64,000 nucleotides of DNA from Homarus americanus (GCF_018991925.1 NW_024756459.1:489001-553000); one strand, 5' to 3'; positions 1 through 11,065 are shown, numbered from the stretch's first letter. The notes: generated by a model not told the origin, from the sequence alone. Made by a program: numbers and translations.

Positions 1-165
1 CGCACACACACACACACGCACACACACACACGCACACACGCACACACACACACACGCACACACACACACGCACACGCGCACACGCACACGCACACTCACA
101 CCACACACACACATACCTCACACACACACACACACACATACTCACACACTCACACATATGCTTCA

Positions 166-206
<41 letters not shown>
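1..206. repeat. CA/CGCACA microsatellite, cut by window edge
   Basis: The window opens inside an alternating CA tract with frequent CG interruptions, ending in a purer CA run at about 174-206. Alternating purine-pyrimidine DNA of this kind can adopt Z-form. The open frame across it, which reads as His-Thr, is not a gene. Confidence 0.95.
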
Positions 207-208
<2 letters not shown>

Positions 209-289
209 TTCACACTACTTCCGGGTAACAACTGCACTTCACTCTTCACTCAACATTCCGATATAAATTATGACCTTGGTGTAAGGAGT

Positions 290-509
290 CTATCTATCTA
301 TCTATCTTCATCTATCTATCTATCTATCTGCCTTCAGTTCTGTTTTGCTTTTTATATATATCCCTCTCAACAGTAAAAGCGGGACTCCCTTACGTCGTGG
401 TCTTAAGAGGCGTAGAAGCGAGTGTAGGATTATGGTCCCAGCTTCTGTGTTGAGAGAGAGAGAGAGAGAGAGAGAGAGTTCATCTTGTTTCTGACATTGA
501 ATTTCCCTC

Positions 510-543
<34 letters not shown>

Positions 544-559
544 CAACAATAATAATAAT
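290..559. repeat. Microsatellite cluster: CTAT, GA, AAT
   Basis: Three short arrays lie close together: a CTAT tetranucleotide run (290-329), a GA run (452-478) and an AAT run with AAC interruptions (511-559). Nothing gene-like separates them. Confidence 0.9.
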
Positions 560-1465
560 CAAGACAACAACATATATAAAATTAACCCGAAAATAATCAA
601 AATATATCAATTTAACTTTAATATTAATTTGTATACTTAACTACACTTAACACCTCCAAGATGAATTAACCTAGGGGATTAACACTCCTGACTATAAGAC
701 CCGGGTATAAGACTCACTCCCTTAATCACCCTCTTACGAAATTAAAACAACTTAGCATCTGGGGTAAGAAATGTTTTAAAAGGTCTTGGGATTAGATGCA
801 AATGAGTCGTCCAAGGCTTCAGTTGATGTTGTTTAGGAAGATTAATGATGGGGGAGAGGAGGGGGTTCGATAACCTGTAATTTGGATCCGGAGCCGTAAG
901 TGAATCCAAGCTCGAACCCAGATCCGAAATCGAATCCTGATGTGTCTGAATCCTGAGTCGAAGTCGGACCAAGCAGTACCAGACTTCTCTCCTCTCTCTG
1001 GAAATCTTTAACCTGCGAATGTCTGTAAGAATTGGGTGTTGATGGTGGTAAAAGTATGGTGGCGGTGTAGGTAGTGAGAATAGTAGTAGTAGTAATGATG
1101 TAAGTTGATGGTCGTAGTGATGATGGTAGTAGTAGTTGGATAGTCCCTTAAGTGGTGCGTGTGGACGGTTCAGGAGGCTGCCACTACCACACACTGCTGG
1201 CCTGCTGGGCTGGTAACGAACCTCTCGCACCTAGAGAGGAGGCGTGGGGGGAGGGGGGGAGGAGGGGGCGTGGGGGGAGTGTGGTGATGGCTCTGGTGGC
1301 TATTAAGAGGTCCATCGGTTAGTTAGGTTAGGGTAGTCCTAGTGCTTTACCGAGTCTGTTTACGCAGGTGAGGTGGTGACTGGTGAGATATGTTTCAGCC
1401 ACGGTTACCTGGAGAAGTAAATCTAGTCTGAGTAGCCGAGTCTTTGAGGAGTATCGAGTTACTAG
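560..1465. other. Mostly unique non-coding DNA
   Basis: No supported gene. A minus-strand open frame of 162 codons (742-1230) shows no recognisable domain and crosses an imperfect GTA/GAT tract (1077-1140). A G-rich GGGGAGG stretch occupies about 1230-1285. Confidence 0.6.
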
Positions 1466-1467
1466 CT

Positions 1468-1790
1468 GATAGGCCTGGCATGTAGGCTTGGGGGATAGGC
1501 CTGGCATGTAGGCTTGGGGATGTAGGCCTGGGTGTAGGCTTGGGGATAGGCCTGGCATGTGAGGGTTTCGGGGGATAGGCCTGGCATGTAGGCTTGGGGG
1601 ATAGGCCTGGCATGTGTGCCTGGGATAGGCCTGGCATGTGTAGGCTTGGGGGATAGGCCTGGCATGTAGGCTTGGGGGATAGGCCTGGCATGTGTAGGCG
1701 ATTGCATGTGTGGCTTGGATAGGCCTGGCATGTGTAGGCTTGATAGGTGCATGTAGTTTGGGGGATGGGCATGTGTAGGCCTGGCATGTC
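1468..1790. repeat. Minisatellite, ~26-bp unit, about 12 copies
   Basis: Each unit carries the core AGGCCTGGCATGTAGGCTTG; unit length varies from about 20 to 29 bp through small insertions and deletions. AGGCCT is itself palindromic. All minus-strand frames stay open across it, giving repetitive Met-Pro-Gly-Leu-Ser peptides that I treat as artefacts. Confidence 0.9.
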
Positions 1791-1889
1791 CACTAGCCGT
1801 TCATTAAACCTTTTTTCCCCGAGGATATGAGTTTATGACAAATTCTTTCCCCAAGTATGTTTTTTCTTCGTTACATTGTGTTGTTGTTA

Positions 1890-2324
1890 TTATTACTACT
1901 ACTACTACTACTACTACTTACTGTCGTTTGGACAATGAAATGTTAAAAGAATAGCTAATCCGTTGGCGCCTTCTGCATAATCTCAATTATTCTTCAGGAG
2001 TGATTCTGAGTGTTCATTTGCCTCTATCTCAGTGGCTCAGGGAAAGCTACGCCAGGCGAACGTATTCTCGCCTTCGTCCAGCTGTAGGGAATATTAGCTT
2101 CGTCTCGTAGTGGTCAGAGGGGAGGGAGGCAGCCATCTTTGTGGGGTGATTACTGGGAACTACACCATTGAGAGTAATTAGTGTGTAATGATTGGCTGGT
2201 GTGCGGATGGTAATGGGGGCTGTTAACTGTGGTGGTGATAGTGGTGGTGATGGTGATGATGGTGATGACGTAACACTGCCAAGGGTGGTCGTAAAGTGAT
2301 GATTGGAGAGGTTGATTGTCTTAA

Positions 2325-2352
<28 letters not shown>
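1890..2352. repeat. ACT, GGT/GAT and GT microsatellites with unique spacers
   Basis: An ACT trinucleotide run (about 1896-1920), an imperfect GGT/GAT run (2230-2270) and a GT run (2324-2352). The DNA between them shows nothing identifiable. Confidence 0.85.
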
Positions 2353-2355
<3 letters not shown>

Positions 2356-2706
2356 AGACTGTGGGTGTGTGTGTGTCATGTTCCACCATTCCACGTTTAA
2401 ATATAATTATAGAGTTGCATAATCATCTTAGAGTAATTATTAAAGTATATATTTCAACGGAGTTATTGACCCGAGCAAAGATTCACAGAGGCTCTTATGA
2501 TGAAATACAAAGACATCGTTTAAATTCCATAAAAATCAGAATGAATCTCTCTCCACCTCACTTACGATAAATAATGATCTTTGTGAATGCTGATAATTAT
2601 TGACCATTGCATGTTTGGCAAAAAGCGAGATGTGTGTCATGGCCTGCAGAAAGCTGCTTGTTTATTGGCTGGTCGTAAATCGTATCTGATACATGATTGG
2701 TTAAGG

Positions 2707-2743
<37 letters not shown>

Positions 2744-2809
2744 CGAGTTAATTGTTTATATTTTACACCTGACACTAATTAAAAATCTGAAGGTGAATTA
2801 TATATTTAC

Positions 2810-2861
<52 letters not shown>
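2353..2861. repeat. Unique AT-rich DNA ending in CA and GA tracts
   Basis: 2353-2707 has no supported gene. It is followed by a CA run (2710-2738) and a long GA run (2812-2861). Confidence 0.85.
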
Positions 2862-2866
<5 letters not shown>

Positions 2867-3050
2867 TATACAAGTTAAATAACATATCTATTTTTCTCTC
2901 AGGTAAGGACGATGAACTGACCTTTGTACACCTGATACTAACCTGATACACACCTGATACACACCTGTACACTCGGGTATTGTACATTGATCTGTTTTCT
3001 GGTGTGTAATAGAGGGTCTTTAGTCCACCTGGATGGTCTTCTGGTGGACT

Positions 3051-3150
3051 GTCCGTTAGTCCGTCCGTCCGTTTACCTGTTTGTCCGTTAGTCCGTCCGT
3101 TTACCTGTTTGTCCGTTAGTCCGTCCGTCCGTCCGTTTACCTGTTTGTCC
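3051..3150. repeat. GTCC-rich minisatellite, 28-32 bp unit, 3 copies
   Basis: Each copy begins GTCCGTTAGTCC and ends GTTTACCTGTTT. Copies differ in the number of internal GTCC tetramers, which suggests nested slippage. Confidence 0.9.
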
Positions 3151-3164
3151 TTATTCCTTGATGG

Positions 3165-3275
3165 TAATCCTTGTAGGTAGTCCTGAGGTGGTCCTTGAGG
3201 TGGTCCTTGAGGTAGTCCTGGAGGTGGTCCTGAGGCGGTCCTTGAGGTGGTCCTTGGAGGTAGTCCTTCAAAATA
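3165..3275. repeat. GGTGGTCCTTGA minisatellite, 12-15 bp
   Basis: Short tandem units around the core GGTGGTCCTTGA. On the minus strand they read Pro-Pro-Gln-Gly, but the frame continues into simple sequence and is not supported as a gene. Confidence 0.85.
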
Positions 3276-3508
3276 CATTAACCCTCAAGCGTCCGTAAAC
3301 CAAGATGGCTGCCTCACTAAAGGGAAAAAAATCACAAAACTTTTAAACCTCTTGTATGAAACTATTGACGTCGTTTATGCCTCGGGAAAAAGTTCCGGAT
3401 ATTTACATAAAGTTCCTTCCCATAATGTATCGGACGTGGCTGTAGTTACCACACCCAGCGCCATAACACCTCCTTAGCTTCCTGCTCCTTAATGGCGTGC
3501 TACTGTAA

Positions 3509-3511
<3 letters not shown>

Positions 3512-3549
<38 letters not shown>

Positions 3550-3605
3550 TTATCATAATACCTGACATGTCCTGTGTGTGTGTGTGTGTGTGTACTGTGT
3601 GTGTG
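3512..3605. repeat. CT and GT microsatellites
   Basis: A CT run (3512-3544) and a GT run (3573-3605), separated by 28 bp of unique DNA. Confidence 0.9.
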
Positions 3606-3689
3606 GTGTGTGCGCATAAATTGCTCACCATTATACACTTCAAGGTATTCACGGCTGACTGCAGGCTACGGTGTATTGTGTCAGCACTG

Positions 3690-4018
3690 TCAGCCCCCCC
3701 ACACACCCTCCCCTCCCCTCCTCTCCATTGTGGTCAGCTATTTTGTCATGATGATCAGCAAGTGTCGCACCCCCCCTCCACCTCACCTGTAAACTTTCCA
3801 TTCTCTCCTCTCACCTTCTCTACCTCCTCCTACTCCCTCTCCTCTCACCCCTCTCTCCTCCCTCCTCCTCCCCCCCCTCCTACCCCTCTCCCCCCTCCCT
3901 CTACCCCTCTCCTCTCACCCCTCTCTCCCTCCCTCTCCCCTCCCCCTCCCCTCTACCCCTCTCCCCTCTCCTCCCCTCCCTTTACCCCCTCTCCCCTCCT
4001 ACTACCCCCTCCCTCACC

Positions 4019-4055
<37 letters not shown>

Positions 4056-4292
4056 CTCCCCTCCTACTGCCTCCTCCCCTCCTCTTTTTTTTTTCCTTCC
4101 CCCTCCCTCTCTCCCTCCCCTCCCTACCCCCCTCCCCCTCTTACCCCCCCCTTCCCCTTTCTCTTCTCCTCTTTCCTCTTCTCCGTTTCCTTCATTTATC
4201 TCCTTCTTTCCCCTTTTCTCCACTCTTCCCTTCTCTCCTTCCCCTCTCTCCCCCCTTCTCTCCCCTCCCCCTCCTCCCCCCCCCTCCCTGTG
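3690..4292. repeat. Polypyrimidine tract with internal T33
   Basis: About 600 bp of almost pure C and T, with an uninterrupted run of 33 T at 4023-4055. The 282-codon plus-strand frame that crosses it is all Pro, Ser, Leu and Phe, a product of composition. Confidence 0.95.
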
Positions 4293-4334
4293 ATAGTCAT
4301 TCTTACTTTGAAAGATCTCACTAACCTCAGCTAT

Positions 4335-4590
4335 GTCTGAGATGACGTCACGGTAGATGCTGATGGGATGACGTCAGTGGAATGCTGAAGGATGACGTCA
4401 CGGTGAATGCTGAAGGATGAGCGTCACGGTAGATGGTGGAATGACGTCTGCGGTAGATGCTGAAGGATGACGTCACGGTTGATGGTGATGGGATGACGTC
4501 ACGGTTGATGGTGATTGACGTCAGGTAGTTGCTGAAGGATGACGATGCGGTAGATGGTGACCACGGGAACTATGTTGTGACGTAAGAGAT
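4335..4590. repeat. CRE-bearing minisatellite, ~25-bp unit
   Basis: Units follow the pattern GATGACGTCACGGT plus AGATGCTGAAG. The perfect palindromic CRE octamer TGACGTCA occurs six times (starts 4343, 4369, 4393, 4468, 4494, 4516). Variants occur at 4418 (one-base insertion), 4442 (TGACGTCT) and 4578 (TGACGTAA). CREB/ATF-type bZIP proteins bind this octamer in animals; a function here is inferred only from the motif. Confidence 0.9.
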
Positions 4591-4599
4591 GATTGTTTG

Positions 4600-4974
4600 T
4601 ATTCTGAGTGTCTACTGATGGGTCGATTTTCGTCAAACTACATGGAGGTGTGTGCGTGTGATTCTCCACCACCCTCTTGATATGCAATTAGTTGATGGTT
4701 TTTGGGTTGGCGTCCTGCCTCGGCCTGGAAGGAGAGGAGGAGGAAAGGAGTAAGGGAGGAGAAAGAAAAATAAGTGAAGGAAGAAGAAGAAGAAATTAAG
4801 TGTGTTTCCTTAAAAAAAAATCGAAAAAAATAGTTATTAAAATACCCAGGATATTGTACCTTCTAGATTAATTTCTGTGTACATATATATTTTTTTATTT
4901 AGTTTTTGTTGTTTATGTAAGAGAAGAAAGTTTCCATTATAATTATTCTTAATCTTGACTCTCTACTGCTTGAG
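4600..4974. other. Unique DNA, no gene seen
   Basis: Contains a purine-rich GGAGAGGAGG patch near 4730-4795 and an AT-rich patch near 4810-4910. No coding or RNA signal is visible. Confidence 0.6.
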
Positions 4975-5700
4975 TGTACCACCCCTACACCCTTTGTCTC
5001 ACCCTACACCCTCCTCCCCTACCTCTACACCCCTCCTCCCTACCCCAACACCCCTCCTCCCTACCCCCACACCCCTCTTCCTACCCCTACACCCTCTTCC
5101 CTACCCCCTCCTCCCTACCCTACACCCTCCTCCCTACCCCCACCCCTCCTCCCTACCCCTACACCCCTCCTCCCTACCCTAACCCTCCTCCCTACCCCTA
5201 CACCCCTCCTCCCTACCCCTACCTCTCCCTACCCCTACACCCCTCCTCCCTACCCCACCATCCTCCCTTCACCCCTCCTCCCTACCCTACACCCCTCCTC
5301 CCTACCCTACCCCTCCTCCCCTACCCTACACCCTCCTCCCCTACACCCCTCCTCCTACCCCTACCCCTCCTCCCTACCCCTACACCCCTCCCCTGCCCTC
5401 ACCCCCACCTCACCCCCACCCCCACCTCCCTACCCCTACACCCCACCTCCCCTACCCCCACCTCCCTACCCCACCTCACCTCCTTACCCCCCACCCCTCC
5501 TCCCCTACACCCCCACCCTCCCTACCCCCCACCCCACCTCCCTACTACACCCCACCTCCTTCCCCACCTCCTCCCCTACACCCCACCTCCCTACCCCACC
5601 CACCTCCCCTACACCTCTCCTCCTTACCCCTACACCCCTCCTCCCTACCCCTACACCCCTCCTCCCCTACCCCTACACCCCCCACTCCCCCACACCCCTT
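4975..5700. repeat. C-rich minisatellite built on CCCTACACCCCTCCTC
   Basis: About 725 bp of imperfect units of 18-22 bp made of CCCCTCCTCC, CCTACC and CCTACACC blocks. The minus strand has many runs of three or more G, so G-quadruplex (and i-motif on the plus strand) potential is high. The 251-codon frame is a Pro/Tyr/Thr artefact. Confidence 0.9.
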
Positions 5701-5894
5701 ACCTTAATCAACCTGACAACCTAATCTAACAACTAAATAACTTAGCCGGGTTGGGTTAAGTTGGGAATATCATCACTACATTAATCATACAAGAAGAAGT
5801 TAAATACACTAGTTATTTCTCATTTACATATAAGCCGATACTTTTGTAGTTTCTTCAACAAACTTATTTTAATTTTGTAGAAGAAGATTGGTAG

Positions 5895-6100
5895 GAGGCT
5901 ATTGTGTGAATGTTGTGTGTGTTGTTTGTTTGGTGGTTTGTTGATTGATTGTGTGTATAGTTTGTTTGTGTATAGATTTTGTTTGTTTGTGTATGATTGT
6001 GTGTATAGTTTGTGTTTGTGTATAGATTTTTTTTTTGTTTGTATTGTTTGTTTTTTGTTTGTATGATTGTGTGTATAGAGTGTGTTTGTGTACATTTCTG
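5895..6100. repeat. Degenerate GTTTGTGTATAG repeats
   Basis: Tandem T/G-rich units of roughly 25-40 bp sharing TTGTTTGTGTATAG. Small frames on both strands reflect this repeat. Confidence 0.8.
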
Positions 6101-6285
6101 CCTCTTCTTCCTCTTCCTCCCCTCATTTCTTTACACTTCCTTGTTCTTTCCCTTTCCTATATTTCCTCTTTCTCTCTCTCTTCTTCCTCCCTCTCTCATC
6201 CTCTACTCTCTCCTCCCTTTTCCCTACCTTTGATCTTCCCTCCTCCCTGGTGGCTTTGAGATAAAGGGCCTCCTGAGAAGGCTGG

Positions 6286-6327
<42 letters not shown>

Positions 6328-6605
6328 CATTCATTCTTTTCCTTCTTCCCATTTACCTCCCTCCTTCTTTTTCCTCTCCTCCCCTCCTTCTTCTTTCCTC
6401 CCTCCCTCCTTCTTCATTCCTCTCCCCTCCCTCCCTTCTTCATTTCCCTCCCTCCCCCTCCTTTCATTCCCTCCTCCTCCCTTCTTCATCCCTCCTCCCT
6501 CCCTTCTTCATTCCTCTCCTCTCTCCTCCTCCCTCCTCCTCCTCTCTCCTCTCTCCTCCTCCTCCTCCCTCCCTCCCCTCCTCCTCCTCCTCCTCTCCCT
6601 CCCTT
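6101..6605. repeat. Polypyrimidine tract with CT run
   Basis: Mostly C and T, containing a CT microsatellite (about 6288-6321) and repeated CCTCCCTTCTTCATTC-like blocks. No gene. Confidence 0.9.
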
Positions 6606-6632
6606 TGGTTTGTAGGCTATCTGGTGAGTAAT

Positions 6633-6995
6633 TGTGTGTGTGTGTGTGTGTGTGTTTATCTGTCTGTCTATGTATGTGCGTATCTGTGTGTGTGTTTTTC
6701 CCCAGACATACTGTACATGCATGTGGGCATGTACACACAAGACCGTACATGGTAGAGATCGTGTGTGTGTGTGTGTGTGTTTGTGTGTGTGTGCATGCAC
6801 CATCCATGTACACAGCAGCAGGTGTAGGTGAGCCATCTGCTTCTGCCGCTCACTTAATTTTCCTAGTTCACCTGTAACAAGTTCACCTGTAACAAGTTCA
6901 TTAATTTAAAAGTTCATCAGGTCTAAACTCAGCAGCAACATAATAACAAAAGTTCACCAGCTGCACAAAGTTCACCAGTTCAAAGTTCAATCAGT
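6633..6995. repeat. GT microsatellites and GTTCACC repeats
   Basis: GT runs at 6633-6653 and about 6761-6793, then a cluster of AAGTTCACC(T/A)G units (6868-6995) at irregular spacing. Confidence 0.8.
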
Positions 6996-7142
6996 TTCCT
7001 TCTTCCACTAATTGTTGAAATAGGGACGAATGGGATGTTCACATTGTTCACTACCTATTTGGTTTGTTTTATTTATTTAATTTTGTATATTCTTATTGTG
7101 TGTGTTGTGTGTGTGTGTGTAGTGTTTTTCTCTGGCGGTTTG

Positions 7143-7173
<31 letters not shown>
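7143..7173. repeat. TTA microsatellite
   Basis: Ten or so TTA units following a GT patch. Confidence 0.9.
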
Positions 7174-7176
<3 letters not shown>

Positions 7177-7550
7177 GTATTATTTTTTATCATCGTATAT
7201 ATTATATTTATCATAACCATCGTCATTAATACCGTTATCATCATCACTTATTGTAATTATTATTCTCATCATAATTATCATTTTAATAACTATCTTCATC
7301 ACAATAGATTAAGACTGACATTATACACGATACATTTTATACCATGCAGGCTACAGCAATACCGTGATGCAATTCAGGGCTCTTGTAACCTTGATAATTA
7401 ATACAGGTGTACGTCGTGTGTGTGTTGGTCTGAGGTACAGTTAAGTTCATCGGTGTTGCCATTTATCTAATATTAAACTGTTGTATTGAGGTTTTTTATT
7501 TTTATTTTTTTAAGGTTGTATTCCAGGTTTAATGTGTGATAATGTAATGT
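7174..7550. other. AT-rich unique DNA
   Basis: Contains many ATCATC/TTATTATT fragments but no supported gene or RNA. Confidence 0.55.
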
Positions 7551-7552
7551 TG

Positions 7553-7675
7553 GGTGGTGGTGGTGGTTGATGGTGTAGTGGTGGTTGATGGTGGTAGTGG
7601 TGGTGGTGGTGGTGGTAGTGGTGGTTGATGGTGGTAGTGGTGGTGGTAGTGGTGGTTGATGGTGGTGGTGATACT
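7553..7675. repeat. GGT/GTTGAT minisatellite
   Basis: GGTGGTAGTGGTGGTTGAT-type units repeated about five times, continuing briefly as the complementary ACC type at 7680-7700. Confidence 0.9.
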
Positions 7676-7824
7676 GCTGCTACCACCACCACCATACCAT
7701 CCTCTACTACCACCAGAACAGTTACTTACCTTAACGTATTGACTTACCTCAGTGGGTTGGACTTAGCCCAGAACACCAAGTCCTCCAATTAGTGACTCAA
7801 GGCGTGACCGTGTGAACGTCTGTC

Positions 7825-7900
7825 ATGACTCACGTGACCGTAAAATGGTTCTTCTCGCCACTAATGACGTGTCAGATGCGGTAGTTGGCGGTCACGTGAG
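7825..7900. promoter_or_regulatory. Paired TCACGTGA E-boxes around a TGACGTG site
   Basis: Two perfect palindromic TCACGTGA octamers (7830-7837 and 7892-7899) lie 62 bp apart with TGACGTG between them. CACGTG-core E-boxes are bound by bHLH-zip proteins in animals. No nearby gene start supports a promoter, so this is motif evidence only. Confidence 0.3.
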
Positions 7901-7945
7901 ATGATGTGTTTGTTATGTTTGTTTGTTTGTTTATGTTTGTTGGGG
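7901..7945. repeat. GTTT tetranucleotide run
   Basis: Short imperfect array of TTTG units. Confidence 0.8.
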
Positions 7946-8039
7946 AGGTGACTGAATAGTCACCCTAGCTGCTTATTTTATAGTTAAACACGCTAGAGCT
8001 AACTACTTCTTACTTCTACTCTCAGTGTGAACGCGAGAA

Positions 8040-8385
8040 CTCCTGAGGGTGGTAATGAGATGGTAATGTGGACGGTCCTGGTGGAATGGGGACGGTGGGT
8101 GTGTGGAGGATGAGTGGTAATGGGACGGTGGGTGTGTGGAACAGGCTTGGTGGTGAGACGAGCTTGGGTGGTAATGGAGACGAGCTTGGGTGTGTAATGG
8201 GACGAGCCTTGGTGGTAATGTGGACGGTCCTGGGTAATGGTGACGAGCCTGGGTGTGGGGACGGTCCTGGGTAATAGGGACGAGCCTGGGTAATGGGGAC
8301 GGTGGTGGTAATGGTGACGAGCCTGGGTGGTAATGGTGACGAGCCTGGGTGGTAATGGGGATGTCCTGGGTGGTAATGGGGACAG
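8040..8385. repeat. Minisatellite of GACGAGCCTGGGTGGTAATG type
   Basis: Roughly fifteen imperfect units of about 20-24 bp, with GACGAGCCT and GACGGTCCT variants. Frequent one-base length changes move the frame repeatedly. Confidence 0.9.
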
Positions 8386-8525
8386 CAATTAAGTGGCGAC
8401 TTGGCTGACATTGATCCAGTTTGTGGAATTTACCTGCACGTAACGGGTAATTGTTCGGGAATTTATGCGTGTTCGACTTTAATTAGTGATTGAAAGGCTT
8501 TGGGATATAAGCCTATGTGAATTGG

Positions 8526-8528
8526 CTA

Positions 8529-8561
<33 letters not shown>

Positions 8562-8690
8562 GTGAGACTTATACCTCCTAGTACCTTCCTCCCCAGTACC
8601 TCTCTCTTACCCTCCCCGCACCCCCTCTCACCCTCTACCTCCTCCAGTACCTCCCAGTACGCTCTCTCTCACCTCTCCCGTACCTCTCTC
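8526..8690. repeat. GT run followed by pyrimidine-rich CAGTACCTC repeats
   Basis: A GT tract (8526-8563), then CCTCC-CAGTACCTC units. A related array recurs at 9177-9430, so the non-repetitive DNA from 8700 to 9165 appears to sit inside one larger CAGTACC array. Confidence 0.8.
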
Positions 8691-8699
8691 GTGGCCATA

Positions 8700-9086
8700 C
8701 ATATGGCCCACACATATTCGTCCTCGACTGTGTGAAGATAGAACCTTGGGACAGGTCCAAGCACACTGTGTGTGAAATGGCACAACACTTCATCTCTAAT
8801 GGCAAGATAGCCGACATATTAAGATTGTATCCACTTTTTTGCACTCAGTAACTATATCAGTTCTCATGTACAGAACCAAATACGCAATGTGCTTGAATAC
8901 CTCCCACGTAATGTGAATAACAAAGTGTGAGGCCAGACATACTGCCTCACACGCCTGTTCTCACGCATTTGTGAATAAGTTACCCTTTATGTATAGAACT
9001 AAACAAATAATGTAAATGAAATACTGTGTAACTTTCGGTGCCATAATATCCTGACAACCGGGGTTAATTATTATGACCCTTTGTAA
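8700..9086. other. Unique segment, possibly part of an inserted element
   Basis: Low-repeat DNA lying between two similar CAGTACCTC arrays. No open frame of note. The position suggests an insertion together with the tail described next. Confidence 0.4.
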
Positions 9087-9165
9087 ACCCTACTCTGTAA
9101 TCCTTTTGCGCTACCGCTCACAGGATGAGTGTGGGGTGCACAATAAAGTAGCCGCTGCAAGCGGC
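9087..9165 (+). mobile_element. Possible retroposon 3' end with hairpin tail
   Basis: A compact non-repetitive segment with an AATAAA hexamer (9142-9147) and a perfect hairpin, GCCGCT-GCA-AGCGGC (9151-9165), immediately before the pyrimidine array resumes. I recall similar endings in decapod transcripts and interpret it as a non-LTR-type dispersed-repeat tail, but could not verify this. Confidence 0.35.
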
Positions 9166-9176
9166 AAAATCTCTCT

Positions 9177-9430
9177 CTCCCCATTAACCTCCCAGTACGC
9201 TCTCTCCCCTCACCCCTCTCCCAGTACCCTCTCTCCCCCTACCCTCCCCACAGGTACCCCTCTGCCCTCCCCCACCCCCTCTACTCCCCCAGTACCTTTG
9301 CCTCCCCAGTACCCTCCACCTCCCCAGTGCCCCTCTGCCCCTCCCCAGTGCCTCTACCTCTGTTCCCATCTACATACAATGCCCTCTCCCTTCCCTCTCT
9401 CCCCCAGTACCCTCCCCAGCACCCCGTCAA
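9177..9430. repeat. CCCAGTACC C-rich minisatellite
   Basis: Units of about 16-20 bp with the core CCCAGTACC(C/T)TC. It resembles the 8570-8690 array and probably shares its origin. Confidence 0.85.
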
Positions 9431-9631
9431 CCACGCCCCCAGTAAATTAGACAACCCCTATTGGACCCCAGCCAAAGTGTCCTGCCTCCTAACAATTTCC
9501 TGGGGGGGGAGAGTAGATGGGAAGGTTATTGAGTAGACGGGGAGATGACCTTAGACGAGGGGAGTTAATAGGGTGGGAGGTTAGTAGATGCAGGACTACC
9601 GTGGATATTATCACCCCTTATTAGGTAGATG

Positions 9632-9633
<2 letters not shown>

Positions 9634-9668
<35 letters not shown>

Positions 9669-9712
9669 TTCTGTTGTCAGCTTTATGTCAGACCTCGAGG
9701 TGGTGTTGGCAG

Positions 9713-9743
<31 letters not shown>

Positions 9744-9890
9744 AACGATAAAGAGAGAGAGAGAGGGAGGGAAAGAGACAGAGAGAGGGGTGAAAAGTCA
9801 TAATAGAGAGAGGGGAGACTTGGTGGACAATAGTGGAAAGAACAAGGAGAGATAGATAGAGAGATAAAGAGAGAGAGAGAGAGAGATCAC
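9634..9890. repeat. GT run followed by GA-rich tracts
   Basis: A GT run (9634-9667), a GA run (9713-9740), and GA/GATA-rich DNA to 9888. Confidence 0.9.
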
Positions 9891-10010
9891 AATAGGGGAG
9901 GCCACGCGCGTGTGTGTGTTTATGTGTAGTGGTGCATGAGAGGGGTGTGTAGAGAGAGGGAGAGGGATAAAGAGAGAGTCATGACCAACACGGTGCAGCA
10001 ATTACTCACT

Positions 10011-10560
10011 GTCTCCCTCTCCTCGTTATTTCTCCCATTTCCCCCCTCTGTCTCCTCCTCAACTCCCTCATCAGCCTTCTTCATATCTCCCCCTCTCTCT
10101 CTCCTCTTTTCCCCTCCCTCTTATTCCTTCTTTCTCCCCTCTCTCCCTCTTTCCCCCTCCACCTCTTCAATATCTTCTCCCCTCTCTCCCTCTTTCCCCT
10201 CGCACCATTCCCTCTCTCACCTCCTTGTCCTCTCACTTCCCTCCCCCACTTTCTTTCCCTTTCTTATTGTCATTTGCCTTCCTCTCCCTCAATCTCCCCT
10301 TACACCCCCTCTGCCCCCCTCTCCCCTCACCCCCCAATCTCCCTTCCCCTCTCCCCCTGCCCCCCCCTCTCCCCACCCCTCTCCCCTACCCCCCAATCTC
10401 CCCACATACCTGATCTCCCCACCTTGCCCCCCTCTCCCCCTTACACCCCTCTCCCCTACACCCCCAATCTTCGCCTCCCCCCCCTCTCCCCCTGCCCCCC
10501 TCTCCCCCCTCCCTCTCCCCCCACACCCCCAATCTCCCTCATTCCCCCTCTCTCCCCTCA
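10011..10560. repeat. Polypyrimidine tract, CCCCTCTCCCC type
   Basis: About 550 bp of C/T, becoming C-rich and quasi-repetitive after 10290 (CCCCCTCTCCCC with CCAATCTCC interruptions). Long Pro/Ser/Leu frames here are composition artefacts. Confidence 0.95.
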
Positions 10561-10734
10561 CACTCCCCTTGATAACCATGAGGGCGTTGGGCAAAATAAC
10601 ACACGTGCTTCACATAGCCTGTAGGGAGAGCGTGTACACATGTGCGTTTATGAATGTGTATGTATGTGCGTATAGATATCTGTTCGTATGTTTATCAAAG
10701 TGTATTAATTTTATGTGTATGAGTGTTTATTTCT

Positions 10735-11019
10735 CTATGTATGTATGTATGTATAGATATAAAATCCTCAAGTATACATTGCATACATGAATACATAATA
10801 GGAGCAAGACTCAAGGCATTTGCATCTTACACTCGGCTTATGTAAATTAGATCATGCAGAGTTCCACTAAGTATCTTATTTATGTGTGAACTGACGTGTA
10901 TCTTAACCCCTGTGACTTCTTATGGTGTTAGGTCACTTCATACATACATACATACATACATACATACATCATACTACTACTATTATTAAGATTATTTTTT
11001 TTATTCTTTATTATTATTA

Positions 11020-11065
<46 letters not shown>
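10735..11065. repeat. ATGT, CATA and CA microsatellites
   Basis: Runs of ATGT (10737-10757), CATA (10939-10969) and CA (11021-11065), with a TATTAT patch between the last two. Confidence 0.9.

Noticed and set aside
742..1230. 162-codon minus-strand gene
   Set aside because: No domain, low-complexity His/Tyr/Leu stretch from a trinucleotide repeat, and no supporting splice or promoter signals.
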